A stretch of DNA of 11,521 nucleotides. Origin: Clostridia bacterium (lineage in GTDB: Bacteria; Bacillota; Clostridia; Christensenellales; Borkfalkiaceae). A program made the position numbers and the translations under genes. Below are positions 1 to 6,656 of this stretch, one piece after another. Each line of letters begins with the position of its first letter. Within the stretch, counting starts at the first letter, position 1. The stretch lies in the NCBI GenBank assembly GCA_900770685.1, contig CAAGLC010000023.1:1-11521 (forward strand), given 5' to 3'. The notes beneath the pieces are model-generated. The model searched no databases. It was not told the DNA's origin and saw nothing but the letters and a program-made list of their open reading frames with translations.

Positions 1-757
1 CGTTAACTTTTACTGCTAGGCATGTTACCGTTCCACCGAGTCCCATTGGTCCGACTCCAGTTTCGTTGATTTCCTTTAATAAGTCTTTTTCCAACTTAGC
101 GCAAATTTTATCCGAACTTTCGTCGTCTATCTCTCTAAGTAGCGCTTCCTTTGCGAGCAACGCGCATTTTTCAAAGTTTCCACCTATTCCTACGCCTACA
201 ATTATAGGGGGACAAGGTTTTCCGCCTCCGTTTCTTACCGTGTCAACGACCAACTTCTTTATTCCCTCAACGCCATCTGCAGGTATGAGCATTTTTACTA
301 CGCTCATATTCTCGCTTCCGCCACCTTTTGGCGCAACCGATAATTTTAATTTGTCGCCCTTAACTAATTTTACGTGGACGATTGCCGGAGTGTTGTTTTT
401 AGTGTTAATTCTTTCTAAAGGATGTGCAACTACCGACTTTCTTAAAAATCCATTTACGTAAGCGTTTTTAACGCCTTCGTTAATGGCTTCGTAAAGGTCG
501 CCGTTTATATGCACGTCGTAACCGACTTCAGCAAACACTACTGCTACGCCCGTATCCTGACATATGGGCAAATGTTTTTCTCTTGACAATAAGTCGTTGT
601 CAATTATTCTTTTAATTATCTCCTTACCTAATTCCGATTGTTCGTTTTCTTGCGCTTTTCTTAGACTTTCAAGAACGTTTTCCGGAATATCTTCGCAAGC
701 AGATACGAAAAGTTTTTCGATTTGTTCGCTAATTAAACTTGTCTCTATTTCTCTCAT
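1..757 (-). CDS. fumA: Fumarate hydratase (class I, Fe-S) alpha subunit, C-terminus cut off by window edge
   Basis: Reading from an ATG at 755-757 the frame stays open for 252 codons to the window edge, so roughly the last 30 residues of a ~280-residue family are missing. The protein is a typical stand-alone alpha subunit of the two-subunit class I fumarase, which interconverts fumarate and malate at a [4Fe-4S] cluster in the cytoplasm. Visible motifs are PICQDTG (residues 64-70, cluster ligand C66 and the active-site Gln-Asp pair), YVNGFLRKS (100-108), APKGGGSEN (142-150) and KPCPPIIVGVGIGG (180-193, second cluster ligand C182). The third cysteine would lie off-window, as would the beta subunit expected just downstream. 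An AGGAGG ribosome binding site 5 nt upstream supports the start. It follows the small membrane-protein gene by 65 nt. Tartrate dehydratase is the main alternative, but the intact CQDTG motif and the N-terminus resemble clostridial fumarases. Confidence 0.9.
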   Translation of the reverse strand, partial: MREIETSLISEQIEKLFVSACEDIPENVLESLRKAQENEQSELGKEIIKRIIDNDLLSREKHLPICQDTGVAVVFAEVGYDVHINGDLYEAINEGVKNAYVNGFLRKSVVAHPLERINTKNNTPAIVHVKLVKGDKLKLSVAPKGGGSENMSVVKMLIPADGVEGIKKLVVDTVRNGGGKPCPPIIVGVGIGGNFEKCALLAKEALLREIDDESSDKICAKLEKDLLKEINETGVGPMGLGGTVTCLAVKVN

Positions 758-791
758 AACGCCTCCTCTTTTTTACTCTTTTAACACTATC

Positions 792-808
792 TAAAGATTA
801 AATCTTTA
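792..808. repeat. 17-bp perfect palindrome upstream of fumA
   Basis: Two 8-bp arms, TAAAGATT and AATCTTTA, flank a single central A in the 65-nt gap between the membrane-protein stop and the fumA ribosome binding site. With one central base and only A/T plus one G:C pair per arm it would make a poor RNA hairpin and has no adjacent T-tract. A dimeric-repressor operator is more likely than a terminator. I saw no convincing -35/-10 pair here, so whether fumA has its own promoter is open. Confidence 0.4.
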
Positions 809-822
809 AGAGATAAAACCTA

Positions 823-1260
823 TTAGTCGGGGTTAACGTCTTTTTTATTATCTGATGCTTTAACGTCCTCAATTTCGGCATTAATATTTAAAAGTCTTAC
901 ACATTCAATTCTAGTTACGTTAACGGCAACTGAAATTCTAGTAAATAACCACGCTACTAGTCCAAAAACTAAACCTATACCTATCCAAACGCTAAACACT
1001 TGAAATCTTGAATCATATCCGAAAAGTCCGTAAACAGTCTTCATATCATTAGTAAACGAACCTTCAATAGCAACTACTTTATCGAACGAATAACTGTCGA
1101 TAAAACCCCAAAGCAAGAATAATGCGAAAACTACTATAAAGACGAATATTGGCATTAACCTATATAATTCATACCATTTTGCCTGACTATCCAAACTAAT
1201 TTCCGACGACATCTTCTTGGTCGCAAGCAATTTTAGTTTTGTTGCTGTTCTTTTATCCAT
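823..1260 (-). CDS. Small two-helix membrane protein of unknown function
   Basis: I do not recognise the family of this 145-residue protein. It has a basic, soluble N-terminus (about residues 1-35), a first hydrophobic helix at about 36-54 (rich in F, V, L and W), a loop of about 30 residues, a second helix at about 87-107 continuing into a less hydrophobic stretch, and an acidic or mixed C-terminal tail (about 125-145). The positive N-terminus and the even number of helices suggest that both ends face the cytoplasm. There is no signal peptidase site or lipobox. The start is supported by an AAGGAG motif 6 nt upstream, which lies just after the stop of the U32 gene. The 14-nt gap between the two genes implies co-transcription. 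Nothing in the sequence indicates an enzymatic role. Confidence 0.8.
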   Translation of the reverse strand: MDKRTATKLKLLATKKMSSEISLDSQAKWYELYRLMPIFVFIVVFALFLLWGFIDSYSFDKVVAIEGSFTNDMKTVYGLFGYDSRFQVFSVWIGIGLVFGLVAWLFTRISVAVNVTRIECVRLLNINAEIEDVKASDNKKDVNPD

Positions 1261-1274
1261 AATTTTCTCCTTGT

Positions 1275-3272
1275 TTAATCAACTAAATAAAAGGTACAAG
1301 TCGATAATTTTTTTCTTTTTAATTTTAATCCTCTTCCGCCGTCCATTTGATAATAATAACCGTCTTGATAAAGACAACGATTACAATCTCCCCCTACGTG
1401 TGCTTTAATCGGACAATGCCTTAAAGTCATATACGGCGCGGGAAGTTTTCCATCCGTAACCTTTTCTGCTCTAATATAATCAGTGCCTAAATAATTTTCC
1501 GTGTAAGCGTTATAAACGTTCATATTTGCGCCTATAATTTTTTCCGTTTGGAAAGACAGCGCGTAGATATTATTAACCACGATAGCAATCTTGGTTTTTT
1601 CTATTATCTCTTTTAATAATTTTACGTCTTTACTAAGCGCAAAATTGGGCGTATCTAAATAAGGTTTTCTTCCTTGCTTTATACACTCGTTCTTAAACTT
1701 TAAGATTTCTTCCGTATCGTAAATCTCCGGTGAATAAATTACCCTTTCGCAAATATATGGCTCGCTTATATCTTCAACGACTTGATAATCAGTTATCTCT
1801 CTATGGTTTTTGATGGTAAAGGGCTCGATATACTTTAACTTTTCTTTTACTTCGGTTAAACAATCGAATATTTTTTGAAAAACGTTTCTTCTAAACTCGT
1901 TTAACTTTTGCTTTGCAATGAAAACTTTCTCTAATTTAATCTTAAGTTCGCAATTAAAATATTCGCTCTTATTAAAGTTAGAGATAATTTCACCCTCGCT
2001 AAGCGGTTGAGTTTTAGAAGGCGAACACTCTTCACCGAAAATCGTCAATTTTTTCCCGTCGATAATCGTTTGGGCTTTCATAGGTTTACCCGATATAAAT
2101 TCAAGAGAGATTTGAACCTTTCGCTTTCTCGTTCTTAAAAGTAAATCCGTTTCCGCCTTAGCGTCGTTAATCATATAAACGATATCGCCTTTAGTAAGGT
2201 TTTGCGTTGTCGTAACGGCGTATTTATCGCCCGAGAGCTTAACGTCAAACGCACTTAGAACGCTTTTTTCTACACCGTTAGAAAAAATCTTTAAGGTGGA
2301 TTTTTTAGGTATTTCTCTATCCGATTTAATTATTATACGGTTAAAGGTCTTTAGCCTACTAACGCTCTCCACTACGCCTATTTTAACGCCGATATGGTTT
2401 TGAATATCGGAAATAATCTTGCCGTTACCGTTAAAATATCCCTCGGTAAAGTTTCTGTTAAAAGCAAGTTTAAGGTTATCTTGATTTACCTTTTCACCGT
2501 TTAACGCTTTAAGGTATTCTTTTACAACCGTGCCTACGTAATAAGGTCTTCTCGCTCTACCCTCTATTTTTAGAACGTTTACTCCCGCTTTTTTTAAATC
2601 TAATAGTCTATTAGACATATTAAAGTCTTTAGCGCTAAGTAAATATCCCTTCTTTACGGTTTTTTCGCCCTTTTTTAGAGAATAAGTTAAACGGCAAAGT
2701 TGCTTACATCTGCCCCTATTCCCACTAGCGTCGTTTAAGTATGAACTTAAATAGCAATTACCCGAAAAACTAACGCACAACGCTCCGTGAACGAAATACT
2801 CTATTTCAATATTGCTATTTTTACTTATCCTTTCGATCTCGTCAAGTGGCGTTTCTCTAGCCAAAACAACGCGCGAAAACCCGATTTTTTCAAGTTGTAA
2901 CACGCCCTCAAGGTTATGAACTCCCATTTGCGTGCTAGCGTGAAGTTGCATTTTAGGATAGTCCCTTTTTAAGATAGTGGCTAATCCTAAATCTTGAACG
3001 ATAAAGGCATCTACGCCCAAATTAAAGGCTGTTACCGCCGTTTGCACGGCCTTAGGCATCTCTTGGTCACTAAATAAAATATTTAGAGCAAGCAATACCT
3101 TAACGCCGTATACGTGCGCGTAATCAACTGCCGATTTTAAGTTTTCTATGGAAAATCCTTGAACGTTATTACGCGCGTTAAAGTCGTTAATACCTAAATA
3201 CACTTCGTCCGTGCCGTTAATTACCGCCGTTTTTAGCGATTCAAAATTTCCCGCAGGTGCTAAAAGTTTCAT
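1275..3272 (-). CDS. U32 peptidase-family protein with DUF3656 domain (RlhA/YdcP-like, probable RNA-hydroxylation factor)
   Basis: This 665-residue protein starts with the family-typical MKLLAPAGNFESLK and contains the U32 signature EYFVHGALCVSFSGNC at residues 158-173. Four cysteines, C166, C173, C189 and C193, match the Fe-S ligand pattern of U32 proteins. The region of about 385-470 resembles DUF3656, and a C-terminal cysteine cluster (C620, C630, C633, C659) follows. Length and domain order match E. coli RlhA, which hydroxylates 23S rRNA C2501, rather than the shorter tRNA enzyme TrhP. Although annotated as collagenase-like peptidases, the characterised members act on RNA using prephenate. 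The gene has a consensus promoter ending 9 nt before the ATG and no Shine-Dalgarno sequence. An in-frame stop 6 codons upstream rules out an earlier start. It leads a unit with the membrane-protein gene. Assignment to the exact RlhA function is by architecture only. Confidence 0.88.
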   Translation of the reverse strand: MKLLAPAGNFESLKTAVINGTDEVYLGINDFNARNNVQGFSIENLKSAVDYAHVYGVKVLLALNILFSDQEMPKAVQTAVTAFNLGVDAFIVQDLGLATILKRDYPKMQLHASTQMGVHNLEGVLQLEKIGFSRVVLARETPLDEIERISKNSNIEIEYFVHGALCVSFSGNCYLSSYLNDASGNRGRCKQLCRLTYSLKKGEKTVKKGYLLSAKDFNMSNRLLDLKKAGVNVLKIEGRARRPYYVGTVVKEYLKALNGEKVNQDNLKLAFNRNFTEGYFNGNGKIISDIQNHIGVKIGVVESVSRLKTFNRIIIKSDREIPKKSTLKIFSNGVEKSVLSAFDVKLSGDKYAVTTTQNLTKGDIVYMINDAKAETDLLLRTRKRKVQISLEFISGKPMKAQTIIDGKKLTIFGEECSPSKTQPLSEGEIISNFNKSEYFNCELKIKLEKVFIAKQKLNEFRRNVFQKIFDCLTEVKEKLKYIEPFTIKNHREITDYQVVEDISEPYICERVIYSPEIYDTEEILKFKNECIKQGRKPYLDTPNFALSKDVKLLKEIIEKTKIAIVVNNIYALSFQTEKIIGANMNVYNAYTENYLGTDYIRAEKVTDGKLPAPYMTLRHCPIKAHVGGDCNRCLYQDGYYYQMDGGRGLKLKRKKLSTCTFYLVD

Positions 3273-3281
3273 TACCGTTTC

Positions 3282-3310
3282 ATTATATCACGGTTAAGGA
3301 GTAATTTCAA
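3282..3310 (-). promoter_or_regulatory. Sigma-A-type promoter of the U32 gene
   Basis: On the minus strand a -35 TTGAAA (3305-3310) is followed, after exactly 17 nt, by a perfect -10 TATAAT (3282-3287). Transcription should begin near 3275, only about 3 nt before the ATG at 3270-3272, giving a nearly leaderless mRNA. No Shine-Dalgarno motif lies in the remaining upstream bases. An imperfect inverted repeat (GGAG...CTCC) overlaps the -35. Confidence 0.75.
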
Positions 3311-3354
3311 TATTAACTCCCGTTATACCTTTTCCGTTCTTGTCTTAGCGTATA

Positions 3355-3978
3355 TTAATAAAGTTTAGTGTACTCGAACGAAGAGTCGATTCCTAATTCT
3401 TCGAGAGCCTTTTTCTTGTTCTCGGCAATAACTCCGTCGAGTTTATCAAAATAGTTGTTCCCTTCAGTATCGATATCTACAATAAACGGTCCTAATTCCT
3501 TAACGTTAAAGAACCAAGCCGCTTCGATTCTTCCAAGTTCGTCGTAAAGATGTACGTCTTGAACTTCAATTGAATCTACCCATAAATTCGGGCTAACCGA
3601 ACGGGGTGAAACGTGAACGCATTTTTTCTTTTTCATCATTTCCATCGTTGCAGGACCCATCGTCGTCTTACCAACGATCATTTTTAAGTTCCACTCGTCA
3701 ACGCTTTTTGCGCCCCATTTTTCAAAACGAATACTTGACGTAGGCATAAAGGAAACGAGTCTCCATTTGCCGTTTTCTTTAACTACTATTGGTCCGTTAT
3801 GTATTAAAACGTTTCTCTTTTCCGTTGAGAACGGAAGAACGTTCTTTTCGTCGAAAATATACTTTTGAAGTCTTGAACGACAAGTAAAGCATTCACCACT
3901 AATATAAACGATATCACCGAGTTTTAATTGTTTTACGTCCTCGTCGGTAAGTGGACTTTTGAGATGATATTCAGCCAT
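3355..3978 (-). CDS. Divergent class I fumarase/tartrate-dehydratase-like hydro-lyase, beta subunit
   Basis: This 207-residue protein is the C-terminal (beta) half of a class I hydro-lyase and pairs with the alpha subunit encoded immediately upstream. It opens with the family pattern SPLTDEDVKQLKLGDIVYISG (about residues 8-28). It keeps Thr32 and Arg34 of the TxRDxxH motif, the PTSSIR segment (79-84) matching the fumarase GPTTSxR, and a GKTTMG lysine (K104) matching the substrate-binding IGKG. The Asp and His of RDxxH are replaced by Ser35 and Gln38, and the GGAAA segment of fumarases is not recognisable. It should bind substrate carboxylates over the alpha-subunit cluster but probably prefers a different 2-hydroxy acid. 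A GGAGG site precedes the ATG and the gap to the alpha gene is 13 nt. It is the last gene of the AraC-controlled operon; I see no clear terminator after it. Confidence 0.85.
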   Translation of the reverse strand: MAEYHLKSPLTDEDVKQLKLGDIVYISGECFTCRSRLQKYIFDEKNVLPFSTEKRNVLIHNGPIVVKENGKWRLVSFMPTSSIRFEKWGAKSVDEWNLKMIVGKTTMGPATMEMMKKKKCVHVSPRSVSPNLWVDSIEVQDVHLYDELGRIEAAWFFNVKELGPFIVDIDTEGNNYFDKLDGVIAENKKKALEELGIDSSFEYTKLY

Positions 3979-3991
3979 TTATCTTTCCTCC

Positions 3992-4909
3992 TTATCTATC
4001 GCCGAACCAGTTGGGGCTCTTCATTGGGCTAACCGTTCCGTCTGCTTCTATTCTGGTTGACGCTCTACGCGCTACCATACAGTTGGTACTCGTTGCGCAA
4101 GCAATACCTGCAATATGCGTGTATGCGTATTCTACGTTTACTGCAAGCACCGAAGTCTTTCCACCAGAACCTAAAATTCCGATATCTAAACTATTGATTG
4201 CTTTATATAAATCTTCTTCGATTTTTGCAAACATTGGATCGGGATGCTTTGAGCCTACCGTTCTTAAGCAAGCGGCCTCTTTTGCAAGGTTAGCGGCAAC
4301 GTTTGCCGTTCCACCTATACCTATTCCGAGAACTGACGGCGGACATACTGCACCTGCTCTTGCCGATGCAACGAAACTATCTATAACGAACTTTTCAATT
4401 CCTTTTATTCCGTCTGCGAAAGCAACGATTCTGTGTCTCGTTCCACCAAAACACTCTGATCCGCCACCTTTTGCAGCGTATGACATTTCAATTGCATCTC
4501 CGTCAACGAACTGATAGGTAAAGTCAGGAATATTCATACCGATATTATTACCGGGGTCGTAACCGGTTAAGGGGTGTTTCATCGTTGCTCTTAAGTAACC
4601 TTGTTCGGTTGCTTTTGCAACTGCTCTTCTTGCAGCGTTTTCTAATTCTTGAAATCCGCCTTCTAACTTACAGTCGTTACCAACCTTAAAGTAGAAAATC
4701 GGCCAACCGGTATCTACACATAAGGGGTTTTGACGAACTTTTGAAAGTTCCATGCTTTCTAACGTTGCCTTTAATCCTGCTTTTGCGTCAGGTTTAGTTT
4801 CACGGTCAATAGCCTGAATAAACGCTTCCTTTACGTCTGCAGAAATTTCAGTCGCGCCTCTTTTGATGGTTTCAAATAGCGCTTTTTCATATACTTCAGT
4901 CTTAATCAT
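3992..4909 (-). CDS. Divergent class I fumarase/tartrate-dehydratase-like hydro-lyase, alpha subunit
   Basis: This 305-residue alpha subunit should carry the [4Fe-4S] cluster that dehydrates a hydroxy acid. The candidate ligands are C64 in PLCVDTGWP, C189 in AVCPPSVLGIGIGG and C277 in TNCMVARRAS. Other family marks are YLRATM (105-110), AAKGGGSE (145-152) and LGSGGKTSVLAV (246-257). His265 in YTHIAG corresponds to the conserved C-terminal histidine. In place of the CQDTG motif it reads CVDTG, so the glutamine that contacts substrate in canonical fumarases is a valine here. The fumA gene at the left edge of the window keeps CQDTG, so this is a distinct enzyme, not a simple duplicate. An AGAGG-like site lies about 8 nt before the ATG. 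It sits between the DUF4387 gene (28-nt gap) and its beta subunit. L-tartrate or another substituted malate is possible, but the substrate is not determinable from sequence. Confidence 0.87.
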   Translation of the reverse strand: MIKTEVYEKALFETIKRGATEISADVKEAFIQAIDRETKPDAKAGLKATLESMELSKVRQNPLCVDTGWPIFYFKVGNDCKLEGGFQELENAARRAVAKATEQGYLRATMKHPLTGYDPGNNIGMNIPDFTYQFVDGDAIEMSYAAKGGGSECFGGTRHRIVAFADGIKGIEKFVIDSFVASARAGAVCPPSVLGIGIGGTANVAANLAKEAACLRTVGSKHPDPMFAKIEEDLYKAINSLDIGILGSGGKTSVLAVNVEYAYTHIAGIACATSTNCMVARRASTRIEADGTVSPMKSPNWFGDR

Positions 4910-4937
4910 TTAATTTACCTCTCTTAATCTTTCCCAC

Positions 4938-5234
4938 TTAAATTTCTATGTTCGCAAGTGGCATATGTTGTTGACATCCGTAAACGTCGTCGTCAAACAC
5001 GCTACCGCTAACGTACTTTCTTGGGAAGGTAATTTTGATAGAATTTACTATTTCGTAAGGAATTATAGTAATTTGCGATTGGTCAACGTTATAAGCCTTT
5101 GCAACGTCGCTAATCTTTAATCCTTTTAATACCTTTTGCATCTTTTCGCTATCGTCGAACATAAGGTCAAAGGTAATATAGAGTGGGCCTGCATTTTTAC
5201 TACGTAAAATCTTGGTCAATTCAATAAGTTTCAT
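4938..5234 (-). CDS. DUF4387 family protein (AtuA partner)
   Basis: This small, 98-residue soluble protein matches my recollection of DUF4387: it begins KLIELTKILRSKNAGP, then LYITFDLMFDD, and ends in a KITFPRKYVSGS...DDDVYGCQQHMPLA segment. No enzymatic activity is established for the family as far as I know; it commonly sits beside, or is thought to work with, AtuA/DUF1446 proteins, probably as a small partner subunit. Here the coupling is tight: the upstream AtuA-like stop and this ATG are separated by one nucleotide, and the GGAGG ribosome binding site lies inside the end of the upstream gene. There are no membrane segments or signal peptide. It is followed after 28 nt by the hydro-lyase alpha subunit, which suggests all four proteins serve one pathway. 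Confidence 0.82.
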   Translation of the reverse strand: MKLIELTKILRSKNAGPLYITFDLMFDDSEKMQKVLKGLKISDVAKAYNVDQSQITIIPYEIVNSIKITFPRKYVSGSVFDDDVYGCQQHMPLANIEI

Positions 5235-5235
5235 C

Positions 5236-6543
5236 TTAAATTTCCTCCACCTTTATTTGTGCAGTTTCTTCTAAACTGTCAACTTTTGCAATATGGAATA
5301 CGCTAAACTCGTAAACTTCGCCAACGTGTACGTCCGACGGAGAGAACGGGAAAGCAACGTTTCCTGCGCTTGACTTTCTTCCCGTGTAGTCGCAATGGAG
5401 CAATCTTGAACGGGCAAGCGAACATACTGAATCGGCAATCTCTTGCGTTTTTCCAACTACGTCGATTACTACGCCGAGATTGGATTCTGCGCCACCGTAT
5501 TTTCTAAAATTTAAGAAATATTGGTCTTTACTATATACGCTATTTACTTCTACGAAGTCTTTAACGGTCTTTTCGATATAATCAAACTTAGAAATGGTTA
5601 ACGGATCGTTTATTCCACCAACGCAAATGGTTCTATATCCAACCTTTTTAACGCCTTCGAGTTTAAGGGTTTTTTCCTCTGCTTCGGTGAATACTGCCCC
5701 GGAAATTCTAACCGTTCTAGGATCGATTTGCTCGAACTTCGCATTTTTGATATCGATTGCGCCGTCCGGCTCGTAAATCATATATGGGTTGGTCTGCTCG
5801 TACATAGTGTGAGCGGCTGCACGCTCTGCGCTACACTTTCTATCAGGGTTTGCGGGACGTAATTCAAAATAATCGTCGTACATATAACTTTGCATAACAT
5901 CTGCAGCGGCAACGGGTTCGCAACACATTGCGCCACATTCCATAATTTTAGCCATATGGAAGGCTAAGCCTTCTTTATATCCCCTTAAAATACAGGGTGC
6001 GGCGTAAATAGCAGTATCGCACGCTCTTCCCGAGATGATTATATCTACCTTTTGTTCTAAAAGTTTAATTATCGGCGCTACTCCGATTTGGCTTACTATC
6101 CTTTCAGAATCTTTAATCTGTTCTTCAGTTAACGGGAAAGTTTCACTCATATTGATGATTTTTCCGCTCTTTAACTTCTCTAAAACGTATTCCTTTTCAA
6201 CGTCGCTATATATAACGCCCAACTTAAAGGATAAGCCCTTTTCTTTAGCAATTTCCTTAACTATTTCAACTAGCCAATCGGTGTGCGCTTTAGAGCCTGC
6301 ACCACCTGCCGTTCCGATAATAAAGGGCGCTTTGTGTTCTAACGCCTTCGGTATTGCAAGAGATAAGTCTCTTTTTACCGCATTTCTGTCCGTAAAGGAT
6401 TTTCCGCTTCCTAAGTAATAAGGTCCGGGGTCGGTTGAGCCTGCGTCAACACCAACGAAGTCAACCGGTTCGCTAAACGCAATATTTAACGATTCTTCGC
6501 TGTAGCCGTAACCTAAAAGCCCACATAGTGATACTATTTTCAT
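5236..6543 (-). CDS. AtuA-like DUF1446 protein, first gene of the AraC-controlled operon
   Basis: This 435-residue cytoplasmic protein belongs to the DUF1446 or acyclic-terpene-utilisation AtuA family. Recognisable elements are the glycine-rich FVGVDAGSTDPGPYYLGSG (29-47), FIIGTAGGAGSKAHTDW (74-90), IIISGRACDTAIYAAP (168-183) and MECGAMCCEP (201-210). The family's reaction is poorly defined: AtuA itself belongs to citronellol/geraniol catabolism in Pseudomonas, but relatives occur in many acid-catabolism clusters, so a terpene role should not be assumed here. A GAGGAG site lies 7 nt before the ATG. Upstream is a good -10 with a poor -35 covered by a predicted AraC-type operator, so expression is probably inducible. 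The following DUF4387 gene starts one nucleotide after its stop. Nothing looks truncated. Confidence 0.85.
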   Translation of the reverse strand: MKIVSLCGLLGYGYSEESLNIAFSEPVDFVGVDAGSTDPGPYYLGSGKSFTDRNAVKRDLSLAIPKALEHKAPFIIGTAGGAGSKAHTDWLVEIVKEIAKEKGLSFKLGVIYSDVEKEYVLEKLKSGKIINMSETFPLTEEQIKDSERIVSQIGVAPIIKLLEQKVDIIISGRACDTAIYAAPCILRGYKEGLAFHMAKIMECGAMCCEPVAAADVMQSYMYDDYFELRPANPDRKCSAERAAAHTMYEQTNPYMIYEPDGAIDIKNAKFEQIDPRTVRISGAVFTEAEEKTLKLEGVKKVGYRTICVGGINDPLTISKFDYIEKTVKDFVEVNSVYSKDQYFLNFRKYGGAESNLGVVIDVVGKTQEIADSVCSLARSRLLHCDYTGRKSSAGNVAFPFSPSDVHVGEVYEFSVFHIAKVDSLEETAQIKVEEI

Positions 6544-6572
6544 ACGCTTCTCCTCTTTTTGCTTTTTTCTTG

Positions 6573-6601
6573 ATTATATCACCATAACGTGTTTTTTTTA
6601 T
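6573..6601 (-). promoter_or_regulatory. Predicted activator-dependent promoter of the AtuA-like/DUF4387/hydro-lyase operon
   Basis: On the minus strand a perfect TATAAT -10 lies at 6573-6578. The hexamer 17 nt upstream (6596-6601) reads ATAAAA, a poor -35. Transcription would start near 6566, leaving a leader of about 22 nt that contains the GAGGAG ribosome binding site. A strong -10 with a defective -35 under an operator half-site is typical of promoters activated by AraC-family proteins. Confidence 0.6.
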
Positions 6602-6626
6602 TGCAAATCGTCCTTTTTTTATTGCA
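6588..6626. promoter_or_regulatory. Predicted AraC-family operator: tandem half-sites at 21-bp spacing
   Basis: Positions 6588-6605 and 6609-6626 read CGTNNTTTTTTTATTGCA on the plus strand, matching at 16 of 18 positions and offset by exactly 21 bp, two helical turns. This matches the arrangement of AraC half-sites such as araI1/araI2. The left half-site covers the poor -35 of the minus-strand operon. The right half-site contains the -35 (TTGCAT) of the divergent regulator gene. Activation of the operon and autorepression of the regulator are inferred from this layout. Confidence 0.65.
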
Positions 6627-6650
6627 TTTAGTATTATTTTTTGTTATAAT
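6622..6650 (+). promoter_or_regulatory. Promoter of the AraC-family regulator gene, giving a leaderless mRNA
   Basis: A -35 TTGCAT (6622-6627), a 17-nt spacer and a perfect TATAAT -10 (6645-6650) precede the ATG at 6657 by only 6 nt. Standard spacing puts the transcription start on the A of the ATG itself. No Shine-Dalgarno sequence is present. The -35 lies within the right operator half-site. Confidence 0.72.
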
Positions 6651-6656
6651 ATTAAT

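Noticed and set aside
66..461. 131-codon open frame on the plus strand
   Set aside because: It is antisense to fumA, has no ribosome binding site, and its Pro/Ser/Phe-rich composition is that of a shadow frame.
1275..3272. Secreted collagenase, as suggested by the U32 peptidase name
   Set aside because: There is no signal peptide; the Fe-S cysteine pattern and DUF3656 domain fit the cytoplasmic RNA-hydroxylation type.
4011..4514. 167-codon open frame on the plus strand
   Set aside because: It lies wholly antisense to the motif-rich hydro-lyase alpha subunit and shows no recognisable domain.
6035..6418. 127-codon open frame on the plus strand
   Set aside because: It is antisense to the AtuA-like gene, which carries conserved family motifs across the same bases; no start signal is seen.
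5236..6543. Terpene-utilisation (citronellol/geraniol) pathway suggested by the AtuA-family name
   Set aside because: None of the other Atu enzymes (carboxylase subunits, CoA ligase, hydratase) is present; the partners are a hydro-lyase and DUF4387, so the name does not carry the function here.
6592..6620. T8 and T7 runs read as a terminator or slippage site
   Set aside because: No stem precedes either run, no gene ends there, and both are better explained as part of the duplicated operator half-sites.
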